In this document: positions 1 to 7,181 of the stretch, one piece after another
Layout: every line of letters starts with the position of its first letter
How positions within the stretch are numbered: position 1 is the stretch's first letter
Assembly (NCBI GenBank): GCA_002286855.1
Contig: NRSV01000189.1
Coordinates: 1 to 11,945 of the forward strand
DNA: 11,945 bases
DNA from: Bipolaris cookei
Taxonomy: Eukaryota > Ascomycota > Dothideomycetes > Pleosporales > Pleosporaceae
Direction of reading: 5' to 3'
The notes under the pieces: generated by a model
Seen by the model: the letters and a program-made list of their open reading frames with translations, nothing else
The model's database searches: none
Told to the model about the DNA's origin: nothing
Program-made: the position numbers and the translations under genes

Positions 1-219
1 GCGGCGAAAGCCTGAATTAGAGGGAGTAGACATGAAGTAACCTACAAAGTGTTATAGCAATAGTTAGTAGTATGGTAGTTATAGTGTCGTATGTATAGCA
101 GACGCGACTTGACGCGAAAGGCTTGCTAGATGCGGCTAGCGCACCTCCACAAGTTCTGATTAACTTGATGCTACACCTGCTAACTCATATAGGACTGATT
201 AGTGTCTGTATATCTAGGA

Positions 220-245
220 CTAGCGTGGCTTCGAAGCCGCACTAG
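220..245. repeat. 26-bp near-palindrome
   Basis: The two 13-base halves pair at 11 of 13 positions around a perfect 12-base core, GGCTTCGAAGCC (227-238), with CTAG at both outer ends. It could fold into a hairpin or bind a dimeric protein. No function can be assigned. Confidence 0.6.
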
Positions 246-289
246 CTGTGGCTATCACGACTGCAAAATTCTGGTTCAGAAATAGCCAA

Positions 290-430
290 CGTCAGTCCAA
301 CGTCAGTCAGTTCAGTCAGTCTGGAGGCCTCTGAACTGACTGGACTGACGTCTAGCGACCTTGAGAACTGACTGACTGAACTGAGTCTTGGCAGTTAGTT
401 CAGTTAGTTTGGACTGAGTTACCTGACTGA
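290..430. repeat. CAGTC/GACTG-rich array
   Basis: At least nine copies of CAGTC or its complement GACTG occur in about 140 bases, in both orientations. Positions 301-315 and 331-350 form imperfect hairpin arms around GGAGGCCT. Short motifs repeated in both orientations are known in the subterminal regions of hAT elements, where the transposase binds, and a hAT gene lies on the far side of element A. A decayed microsatellite is an equally good explanation. Confidence 0.45.
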
Positions 431-500
431 TAGCAAGTCTGGACTCTCACCAACCAAAGGAGCAGGCTTTGATAAATTCTTTTATAGCCCCATTTGACCC

Positions 501-569
501 TAACGTGGTTCATAAGCGAGTCGGCCACCCAAGCGAGTCGGCCACTTTGCACCGGCGCGTCGACGTCGA
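501..569 (+). repeat. Left TIR of element A, with internal 17-bp tandem repeat
   Basis: With the TA included, the 69 bases are the exact reverse complement of 2282-2350. Inside the repeat the motif AAGCGAGTCGGCCAC occurs twice, at 514-528 and 531-545, with a 17-bp period. Tandem motifs inside a TIR are candidate binding sites for the transposase N-terminal DNA-binding domains. Confidence 0.93.
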
Positions 570-2348
570 CACTACAACGCGTCATGTCTCAACAGCGCAA
601 TTCTAAAACTTTATATACTGAATCAGATCTTCAGCTTGCTCTTTTTGATTTTCAATTGCAACGTGTTCAAAGCCAAAGGCGTGCTGCTTCTATCTATAAC
701 GTGCCCCGAACTACTCTCCAAGACCGACGCGCTGGGAAGCGCTCCCGCCGCGACTGTGAAGCGAACTCGAAACGCCTAAATAAGCTAGAAGAGGAGGCTA
801 TAGTTAAGCGTATTCTTGAGGAGTCTGCGTGAGGATTTGCGCCTACAAAGTCTAACGTTCGAGCAATGGCTGATAAACTATTACATGAACGGGAGAGTGA
901 CCCTGTTGGCAAGAACTGGGTTGGTAACTTTGTCAAGCGAACTCCTGAGCTCCGTACGCGCTGGAGCCGTCCTTATGATCACCAGCGAGCCGCCTGCGAA
1001 GACCCAGCGGCTATTCAGCGCTGGTTCGACTTAGTCCAGGCGACAAAGCAGAAGTGGGGTATTGTGGACGACGATATCTACAACTTTGACGAAACTGGCT
1101 TTATGATGGGCAAGATTTTATCACAGTTAGTTATCACAGCATCAGAAGGATATGGCAAAAAGAAGCGGATACAGCCAGGCAACCGTGAGTGGGTTACTGT
1201 GATCCAAGGCGTGGGCGCATCGGGTCGCCGGCTACCCCCCTTTGTTGTCTTTGCGGGCAAGGTGCTAATCGACGTGTGGTTTAAAAACCTGCCTACTGAC
1301 TGGGTCCTTGAAGTCAGTCCTAACAGCTGGACGAATAATCAGCTTGCTCTTGCGTGGTTAGAGCACTTTGATACCCATACAAAGAGGCAGACTGTGGGTG
1401 GGTATCGACTGCTTATTATCGACGGCCATGAAAGCCACTGCTCCATCGAATTTCAAGATCTTTGCAAGGAGAAGAATATTATTCTTCTCTGCATGCCTGC
1501 GCACTCGTCTCACCTGTTGCAGCCCCTTGACGTCGCCTGCTTCTCGCCGTTGAAGCGCAGGTATGGCGACGTCGTTTCGGGCTTGGCACGCAACCGTACC
1601 AACTATATCAGCAAGGAGACCTTCCTACCAGCCTTTAAGACTGCTTTTGAGCAGTCTATTACGAAGGAGAATATCCAAGCTGGCTTCAGAGGCGCTGGGC
1701 TCGTCCCACATGACCCACAGGCTGTGCTATCAAAGCTTGATGTAGTGGTGCAGACACCAAACAATCGCCGCGACGGGGAGGCGCCTGGGAGGCGCAGACA
1801 CCGCGCAACGCGCGCGAAATTGAGGCTCAAAGTACTCTCATTCGACAGAGGGTAAGAAACCGCCCTGGGTCTTCTACAAGCTCTTTAGACGAAAAGATAG
1901 CGCAGCTTAGTAAAGGTGCACAACAGATAGCACATGAAATGACGCTTATGAGGGAGGAAGTTGCTGCTCTTAGAGAGACTCTAAACGCAGTAAATAAGCG
2001 TAAAAGCCGCAAGCGGCGATACGTACGGACAGATGAGACTCTTACTGTAGGCGAAGTACAAGAAGTATTAGCTGAACAGGCGGGTAGCAGTCGTGGCGAC
2101 GGTGAGAGCGCGTCGAAGAGGGTGCGAGGAGAGAGGCGGTGCGGGCGTTGCAAGCAGACTGGACACAACGCTCGTACCTGCGCAGTTGAGATAGATAGTG
2201 TAAGTGATAGTAGCGATTCTGACAATTAATTTGGTATATCGCAATAGTTTATTGACTGTGATAAAAGTGCGTGATATGGTCTCGACGTCGACGCGCCGGT
2301 GCAAAGTGGCCGACTCGCTTGGGTGGCCGACTCGCTTATGAACCACGT
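503..2348 (+). mobile_element. Fot/pogo-type DNA transposon, element A (non-autonomous)
   Basis: A complete 1,846-bp class II element of the Tc1/mariner superfamily. It begins ACGTGGTTCATAAG and ends with the complement, and is flanked by TA at 501-502 and 2349-2350, the duplication typical of the family. The TIRs match perfectly over 67 bp. The element carries one transposase gene in plus orientation, which is broken by a stop and a frameshift, so A cannot supply its own transposase. The ends look intact, so it might still be mobilised in trans. It interrupts sequence related to the hAT transposase that resumes at 2362. Element B at the other end of the window is a close relative. Confidence 0.93.
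584..2229 (+). pseudogene. Fot/pogo-type transposase, element A (one stop, one frameshift)
   Basis: The product would be a cut-and-paste transposase of about 548 residues that binds the TIRs and excises the element. From the N-terminus: a psq-type helix-turn-helix (from about residue 10), a CENP-B-type helix-turn-helix (about 65-130), a DDE_1 catalytic domain with candidate acids at D169 (in FDETGF), D280 (in IIDGHESH) and D316 (in QPLDV), giving the DD35D spacing of the pogo branch, then a coiled coil and a C-terminal CX2CX4HX4C zinc knuckle (2140-2181). Two lesions are visible. A TGA at 830-832 lies in frame with both halves and fits CGA to TGA. A 1-bp deletion in the A run at 1759-1761 (three A; element B has four) shifts the frame, which stops early at 1855. 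The original frame resumes and ends at TAA 2227-2229. The ATG at 584 is the first just inside the TIR. Confidence 0.92.
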
Positions 2349-2350
2349 TA
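2282..2350 (-). repeat. Right TIR of element A
   Basis: Exact reverse complement of 501-569, including the two 17-bp units and the terminal TA. The long open frame across the hAT region formally begins inside this repeat. Its first residues are therefore TIR sequence, not protein of the interrupted gene. Confidence 0.93.
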
Positions 2351-2361
2351 TTCATTTTCAG

Positions 2362-3559
2362 GTTTTACTTGTTCGATGGGTGACCTGCGACAGCGTGCCA
2401 TTTAATAAGCTTGAAAGTCCCTATTTCCGAGACCTTATGGGATACGCAAACGGTGCGATTATCGATTCAGGGAGCCTCCCAACTCACAGCACAATGCGGG
2501 AATGGATCATACAGTCTTTTAATCGCCATAAGGGTGTTATTACCGAGCTTCTCAGCTGCTCGTTAAGCCGGATTAACATTTCCTTTGACGCCTGGACCTC
2601 GCGCAAGTTCACGTCACTTCTTGGCCTCACTGTGGACTTTCTTGACGACGAAGGAGAGTTCCGTACATTCCTTTTGGGCCTGCCACAAATTGAGGGGCGC
2701 CATAGTGGCGAGAATCTTGCAGACCGCGTTAGTGAAATAATTCACGCATATGGATTAGAGAATTGTATTGGCTACTTCGTCACAGATAATGCGGAAAACA
2801 ATGACACGTGCCTTAAAGACCTAGGCACAGAGTTCAGCTTCGACAAGCAGCACAGGCGGCTTCGTTGCTGTGGACATATCATCAACCTTGTCGCCCGATC
2901 TATTCTCTTCGGCACGAACGCCGATACTTTTGAGGAGGACTGCCAAGCTGAAAAAAAAGTTCAAGACGAGATGAAACTCTGGAGGTCGAAGGGCCCAATT
3001 GGCAAGCTACACAATATTGTTCACTGGGTGCAAAGGTCGGGCCAGCGCACAGAAAAGCTCCATAAGCTCCAACTGATCGAGAACACCGCCTTGGATCTTG
3101 AAGACAAGACAACATATAATGTCATCACAGACAACGCTACCCGCTGGAACTCATCGGAGGCGATGATGGAACGAGGTTACCAGCTTCGGAGTACGCTCGA
3201 CTCTATGGTCCAGACAGAAGCTACGGAATGGAACCAGTACGTGGCTAGGAGGTCCCAGAACGGGACAAAGCCAATGCCTAGAAGGAGTCGAAAGAAACCT
3301 AGGATTGTTGACGATAAGATGTCTGCTGAGGACTGGTTAGTAATCGCAGAGTATCTGGCGCTATTAAAGCCGCTAAAGACAGCTACTAAGCGCCTCGAAG
3401 GCCGACCCAAAGAAGGTGAGCTAAATCCAGCCTCCTGCCGCTTGACATTTAATTTATGTTTTTTTAGGAAGATTCGGTGCTATATGGGAGGTTCTGCTGA
3501 TAATGGAGTGGCTTCTAAGGCATCTAGAAGAGGCAAAGGTACAACCGGATATTATATGA
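2362..3559 (+). pseudogene. hAT-superfamily transposase, truncated at both ends
   Basis: The frame from 2362 encodes the central part of a fungal hAT transposase: an LLVRWVTCDSVPF segment, ISFDAWTS with the first candidate catalytic Asp, TDNAENND with the second, the CCGHIINLVARSIL Cys/His segment and an NATRWNSS motif. An intron at 3416-3467 restores a conserved stretch (GAIWEVLLIMEWLLRHLEEA) in exon 2, which then meets TGA at 3557. The N-terminal BED zinc finger and the C-terminal hAT dimerisation domain are both missing. Another frame runs a little further (to about 3625) before AT-rich repeats, so a frameshift plus truncation is likely. TTTTCAG at 2355-2361 looks like a splice acceptor on a codon boundary, so element A may have landed in an intron. 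Clearly not functional. Confidence 0.85.
3416..3467 (+). other. Spliceosomal intron in the hAT gene
   Basis: The 52-nt intron has a GTGAGC donor and a pyrimidine-rich TTTTTTTAG acceptor, with a possible branch site CTTGAC at about 3441. Removing it joins GRPKE to GRFGAIWEV in frame and recovers a segment conserved in hAT transposases. Reading through it gives unrelated residues. Length and signals are typical of ascomycete introns. Confidence 0.8.
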
Positions 3560-3599
3560 GCAGCTCAATGCATCTCATCATGGGAAAGGAGTGGGGCTA

Positions 3600-3709
3600 T
3601 CCAAATATCCAAATCCAACCAAATCGATCTAAATTGAATCAAATCAAATTAAATTGACTAAGTTTGTATCCAAATCAAATCAAATCGAAGGTCAGATTTG
3701 ATTTGATTT
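3600..3709. repeat. CAAATC-rich AT tract with 15-bp perfect hairpin
   Basis: Composition changes abruptly after the hAT remnant to runs of CCAAATC and CAAATC. AAATCAAATCAAATC at 3672-3686 is exactly complementary to GATTTGATTTGATTT at 3695-3709, with an 8-base loop. This could be the subterminal or terminal end of a hAT-type or miniature element, or plain satellite DNA. No target duplication could be defined. Confidence 0.6.
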
Positions 3710-4590
3710 ATCTGTTTGCAAGCCTGCATAAAAGACACACAATACACACATCAATTCACCGCATGTGCGCGTGCGACAACTCCCAACATCACCTGTATTT
3801 TGGCAACCCTCCTGCATTTGTGCAAACCTTCTTTAGCCCCGCGCGCGTATAATTCATACCCTGCTGTTTGCACCCGGTCCACGCTTATGCTAGCTAGCTA
3901 TAGAACCCATTCAACACTTAACAACAAAGTCAGCTTACTGTGTGGAAAGTATGAGTAAGCTTATGGAGCGGTATATTCTATAATTTAACCATAGACCTAT
4001 AATTGGCCCATTCTGTGCTAAAAGGTTTCTTAACAAAAGTATATTGAATATGTGGCTATTGGCACGGCAAAGGCCCTAATTGAGTCAAACAACTGCAATT
4101 GCATAAAACACTAAAATAAAGATTTGAATGATTCGACTAGCTACTGGGCTATTGACGTAGCTATATACTCAGCAGTAGCAGGCAAGTGTCAGAGCCTAGC
4201 CTCCTCTGACCACTTAGACATCCCTTTAGTCACATTTTACTCAGCATCGTAGATATAAGCTCAAAAAACACTACCTCGTCCATTATTGCTCCCTTCTCGT
4301 GTCTTTAACCACCCTATTATCTGACAGCAAGGCTGGAACCGCTGAAACGTGTTCCCCTGCTGAGACGCGTATGCCCTTGCTGACACTTGTATGCCCGTAG
4401 CATGACTGAAGTAAGACTGGTGTCGTCAGCTCGACTCCAATGTATGTCCCAACAGTGGCAAATATTGACAATATAACTCAGTAACCAAGAAAGTTTATTA
4501 TGTCACGGCGCTAGCTGAAGGCCAGCGCATTTGCTTTCTGGTTGGTTGATTATGCTGCGAGGCCTTGCGTAGACTCTGCGAAGAAACTCT
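3710..4590. other. AT-rich intergenic DNA without a recognisable gene
   Basis: Several short open frames occur on both strands (for example 3664-3958 and 4283-4471), but none shows a domain, a signal peptide or codon structure that would support a gene. The only internal structure noted is a decayed minisatellite at 4341-4399. AT-rich non-coding DNA between transposons is usual for RIP-affected fungal compartments. Confidence 0.6.
4341..4399 (+). repeat. Three-copy decayed minisatellite, 18-21 bp units
   Basis: Three successive units begin GCTGAAACGTGTTCCC (4341), GCTGAGACGCGTATGCCC (4359) and GCTGACACTTGTATGCCC (4379). They share a GCTGA.AC..GT.TGCCC-like core with scattered substitutions. 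The array is short and diverged, and no function is apparent. Confidence 0.6.
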
Positions 4591-4595
4591 ACAAC

Positions 4596-4704
4596 CCAAT
4601 TGGTGTAGCTCCTTGAGCTACGTCCTGTCTATCTCTCCCGTCTGGAAGCCTGTGCCGTGACATATCATATCCAGAAGATTACTTCAGACACATGTATATA
4701 AATA
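4596..4704 (+). promoter_or_regulatory. Putative promoter of the secreted-protein gene
   Basis: A CCAATTGG box (4596-4603) contains CCAAT in both orientations, about 195 bases before the start codon. A 17-nt hairpin with arms GTAGCTC/GAGCTAC follows at 4605-4621. A TATATAAATA box lies at 4695-4704, and a pyrimidine-rich stretch (4711-4721) after it could surround the transcription start, giving a leader of roughly 65-75 nt. The spacing is plausible for a fungal polymerase II promoter, but it is judged from sequence only. Confidence 0.5.
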
Positions 4705-4795
4705 CTGACGGTCTTTCCCCTAGAATCTTAAAATTTCTTATTATCTCACCAAATATTTATAGCCTCATACACGACCATTTGATATCGATTCCAAG

Positions 4796-5033
4796 ATGAA
4801 GGTTTTCATTGCCGCATACTTATGCCTAGCTGCTACTCTTATCAACGCATGTGTTGAGCCCAGTAAAGGACAGTGTTTTGTTTATGGTGGTACGTGCTCT
4901 TCTCTAGGCATATAGAAGAATAACTGATTTGCTGTTCTAAGCGGAGTGTACACAAGCTGATGACTTATGTTGCTGCCCCTATAAATGCAAGAAGCAATAC
5001 ATAAATTTTCAATCAATAATGTTTTGCGCTTAG
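4796..5033 (+). CDS. Small secreted cysteine-rich protein (effector candidate), two exons
   Basis: Not a family I recognise. Exons 4796-4889 and 4942-5033 join in phase 1 to encode 61 residues. Residues 1-18 form a clear signal peptide (a Lys, then a hydrophobic core from VFIAAYLCL), with likely cleavage after INA. The mature chain of about 43 residues has eight cysteines spaced C-x7-C-x6-C-x6-CCC-x3-C-x12-C, an even number that could form four disulphides. The pattern resembles cystine-knot-like small secreted proteins. The intron (4890-4941) has a strong GTACGT donor and a CTGAT branch site, but its acceptor ends in AAG rather than the usual CAG or TAG. Unspliced, the frame stops after 39 residues. 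It lies alone between transposon debris, a location typical of fungal effector genes. An effector role, an antimicrobial role or a self-defence role are all possible; the sequence does not decide between them. Confidence 0.72.
4890..4941 (+). other. Intron of the secreted-protein gene
   Basis: It is 52 nt long with donor GTACGT, branch site ACTGAT (4923-4928) and acceptor TCTAAG. The earlier TAG sites at 4905-4907 and 4913-4915 would give introns of 18 and 26 nt, too short. The next AG (4945-4946) leads to an immediate stop. Only this acceptor keeps the cysteine-rich exon 2 in frame. Confidence 0.68.
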
Positions 5034-5240
5034 TCGAGAAGGTGGGTGCCACAATACTCTGAACTGAGGCCCAAGAAGGCTAACCCTCATAGATCTATCG
5101 GGTACCCTTCGGGCCAGAGGAGGCGCAGTCTGTTACACGGGGTTAGGCTATACTTAGCTTCGATCCGGGTTAGGGTGAAGCAGGCAAACGCCGCGGACGG
5201 GCCAACGCCGGATTTTCCCCTAACGATACTATCACAAACT
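5034..5240. repeat. GC-rich block, possible broken LTR end
   Basis: The block differs sharply in composition from its AT-rich neighbours and starts immediately after the stop codon of the secreted-protein gene. At 5131 it contains TGTTACACGGGG, which resembles the 5' end of fungal LTRs (the solo LTR later in the window starts TGTTACG), and the purine-rich AGAGGAGG just before it could be a polypurine tract. No matching TAACA end or target duplication was found downstream. A 65-codon open frame (5046-5243) exists, but it has no recognisable feature. Origin unknown. Confidence 0.4.
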
Positions 5241-5306
5241 TGAAGCTGTAGAGCTCTACGTAAAAGCTATTATCGCAAGAAATCTTAGTGTAGTAATCTA
5301 GTATTA

Positions 5307-5732
5307 TCATTTATTTGATCTATCTACTGATATTTGACTGGCAACTTGATGGGGGCGGCCTGAACGCGAGCGTGGTAATGGTGGTGCAGCTGATCGATCA
5401 GCTGGCTGCGCACCGCCACTACTACCACCAACCATAATTTTTTTGATACTGGCTTAGTACGGCGCTTGAAGCTAGACTTCTACCTTATTTGAGAAATTTT
5501 GATAGCTTTCTGAAGTCGTTTGTGGGCGGCTTGGCGGGCTATCCGGTGGGCAGCTACTTCAGCTTTCTGCCTCTCACGATCTAGTTTTGCCTGTGCCTGC
5601 GCCCGCCGTCGCGCATCTAGTTCTTGAGCTTTAAGTAGCTTTCTCTCCTCTCTAGCTTTAATCGCGATAGCTTTTTGGTGTTGTAACTACTCATAATTGC
5701 GTTGTTTAGCTCTTAATAAAACTATTAAATTA
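5307..5732 (-). pseudogene. 3' fragment of a Fot-like transposase, element E
   Basis: On the minus strand the sequence reads as the charged coiled-coil tail that ends many Fot-type transposases: LLRAKQRNYE, then a Lys/Arg/Ala/Gln-rich helix (KAREERKLLKAQELDARRRA), then a basic and a Ser/Gly/Pro-rich end. Two in-frame TAG codons (low coordinates 5480 and 5687) both fit CAG to TAG. A homopolymer of seven T at 5438-5444 appears to carry a frameshift, because the Gly/Ser-rich tail is in the next frame, with a possible stop at 5307-5309. The catalytic domain is absent. The fragment ends at the TA where element D is inferred to have inserted. An 18-bp perfect palindrome lies inside it at 5387-5404. 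Confidence 0.6.
5387..5404. repeat. 18-bp perfect palindrome
   Basis: CAGCTGATCGATCAGCTG is fully self-complementary and is set in a larger imperfect hairpin (about 5375-5430) with GTGGT/ACCAC-rich arms. It lies in the decayed tail of element E, so it may be chance within Gly/Ser/Pro codons. Confidence 0.65.
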
Positions 5733-5768
5733 TAGTGTCCGTATAAGTAAGGTGACAGCGATCGGATA
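5733..5768. mobile_element. Outer terminal piece of element D
   Basis: TATAGTGTCCGTATAAG at 5731-5747 looks like a terminus of the same type as element C (shared GTGTCCG) next to a TA. Removing element C joins this piece directly to AACGCGTCTGTAACG at 8629, making a GC-rich end that leads into the tail of the element D transposase. Element C would thus have landed about 35 bp inside the TIR of D. The opposite end of D was not found in the window. Confidence 0.5.
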
Positions 5769-5821
5769 TTGTGTCCGTGCGCGGAATGCGCGGATTCGCG
5801 CAATGCGCCGAACCACCAAAA
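5769..5821 (+). repeat. Left TIR of element C
   Basis: The 53 bases are the exact reverse complement of 8574-8626. The sequence is GC-rich with repeated GCGC-type motifs (GTGCGCGG, ATGCGCGG, TTCGCGC, ATGCGCC), plausible transposase contact sites. Confidence 0.93.
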
Positions 5822-6386
5822 ACATCTCCACCAAAATTGAGGCTGCCGCACCACGTACAGTAGTAATTATCATGTAAGAAAACACAGAAATACTCTATTA
5901 GGTCTTAGTATTATATTTCTGCCTCAAATTTTCTGCGAGGAGCGATTTTGCGGCCACGGGAGTTGTATACAGGTGGAGGTGTTGGAGAACGCTCATATGC
6001 AACCACACGACTACGCGCATCCCTACTACCACGCTTCTTCATTGTCTTAGGCTGTAATTGACGTGAAGCCTTGCGCTTGCCTTGAGTAGACAACTGTTCA
6101 CTTTTCTTAGCGTTATTGGCTTGTTTTTGACGCTCTCTCTCTGCCTTGCGTTCGGCGATCGCCGCAGCCTTCGCAGCCTTCTCCTTCTCCCGCTCTTCCT
6201 TCTCTCTCGCTCGTTGTTCATGCTTCTCCTGAGCTATCTTCTCCTTGTATAGCTTGTTTGCATGCCTCAGCTCTGCCATCCCAGCTTTTTTTAGCTCCTC
6301 TGCCTTCTGCTCTTGCTGCTTAGTCTTTTCACGTGCGCGAGCCTCCTCCACCTTGCGAGGAGAATAAAACACTGCCCCACCTTGTG

Positions 6387-6645
6387 TGAGAGGCTGCGCA
6401 AAGGTTGCCGATGCCTGGTAACAAGATTGTATTCGATAGAGAACTGAGCTTCTGAGCTACGTAGCTATCTATATACAGTGCTAGCTGCCCCTGCACAATC
6501 GAGTCGATAAGACCTAGTCGCTCCGGTTGTCGGTCAGAGCGCACCGAGTCTCGGCGAGACTCGGAGCTCTAGGTGGCATCCGGATTTTAGGAGCAGGCCG
6601 AGATTCCATCGAGGTACAACACACCAACTAGGCTCTAGCCTATCA
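6387..6645. mobile_element. 259-bp MITE-like insertion with 9-bp target duplication
   Basis: CACCTTGTG occurs immediately on both sides (6378-6386 and 6646-6654). The insert starts TGAGAGGCT and ends AGCCTATCA, inverted ends matching at 8 of 9 positions. Deleting it with one duplication restores the element C frame (QGGAVFYSPRK), which proves the boundaries. It has no coding capacity. It contains a 21-nt near-perfect palindrome (6544-6564, 10-bp arms) and the 12-bp palindrome AGCTACGTAGCT (6455-6466). A 9-bp duplication points to a Mutator-like (MULE) transposase acting in trans, but the inverted ends are short, so the superfamily is an inference. Confidence 0.88.
6544..6564. repeat. Hairpin inside the 259-bp element
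   Basis: CCGAGTCTCG and CGAGACTCGG are perfectly complementary 10-bp arms separated by a single G. It is the strongest internal secondary structure of the miniature element. Confidence 0.8.
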
Positions 6646-7181
6646 CACCTTGTGCCTCCTTGTTCTGCTGCAGGTCGAGAGTCTTACTCTTATTCTCGTG
6701 CTTATTCTGAGTTGGTATTACCTGCTCTAGGCTATCAAATTTATGGTGGAGAAGCAAGTTTTGAATCGAGATATGATGGATTGAGCGGCTAAGCTTATGT
6801 CCCTCTTTTCTAAACTCTTCCTTCACAACCTTTCGCAGTAGAGTCTCAATTTTAAGCCAATCCTTGCCTGAGTAGGCTGAAGAAGAGCTTGAGTTATTGT
6901 CAGAGCCTTCAGGCGAAGACCTATTGAATCGTCGAAGGATAACGTTAGGTTGGAGAGGTGCGATACCCGTTGCCTCAAAGGACCTGAGTACTAATCTCTG
7001 AGTAAACGTGCTTGTCCAGGCCTTCCAAAATAGGTGGAAAAAGTCTTCTTTCTTGATAATAGCCAGCCCTTGGCTATTATGAAGGTACTTTGTGAGCTCT
7101 TTTGAGTACGCAGACGATAGTGGCTTAAACATCACCACATCAAGTGGCTGCAGCGTGTGTGTTGAGTGGGGAGGAAGGATA

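Larger units (their letters stand above)
1..500. other. Non-coding left flank of element A
   Basis: No convincing gene is seen here. Short open frames exist, but none has a recognisable domain. The stretch holds a 26-bp near-palindrome at 220-245 and a CAGTC/GACTG-rich array from about 290 to 430. Element A begins in the TA at 501-502, so this is the DNA that lay beside its target site. Just before the junction (about 463-477) one frame reads GFDKF, a faint match to the segment that precedes the LLVRW motif in hAT transposases, so the last part could be a remnant of the hAT gene seen from 2362. That link is weak. Confidence 0.6.

Noticed and set aside
400..585. 61-codon minus-strand frame
   Set aside because: It overlaps the left TIR of element A and the motif array, and the translation has no recognisable feature.
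2299..2361. Start of the hAT reading frame at 2299
   Set aside because: These codons are the right TIR of element A and cannot belong to the hAT protein.
3664..3958. Two overlapping open frames of 62 and 80 codons
   Set aside because: No start context, domain or codon evidence. One begins inside the CAAATC repeat tract.
5131..5225. SINE or tRNA-like element based on GCTTCGATCC (B-box-like)
   Set aside because: The match to a B box lacks a base, no A box lies at the right distance, and no poly(A) or target duplication was found.
5046..5243. 65-codon open frame in the GC-rich block
   Set aside because: No signal peptide, domain or promoter, and the block looks like repeat DNA. GC-rich DNA often leaves long frames open.
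6329..6544. 71-codon minus-strand frame
   Set aside because: It crosses the border between the element C transposase and the 259-bp insertion and is an accident of the junction.
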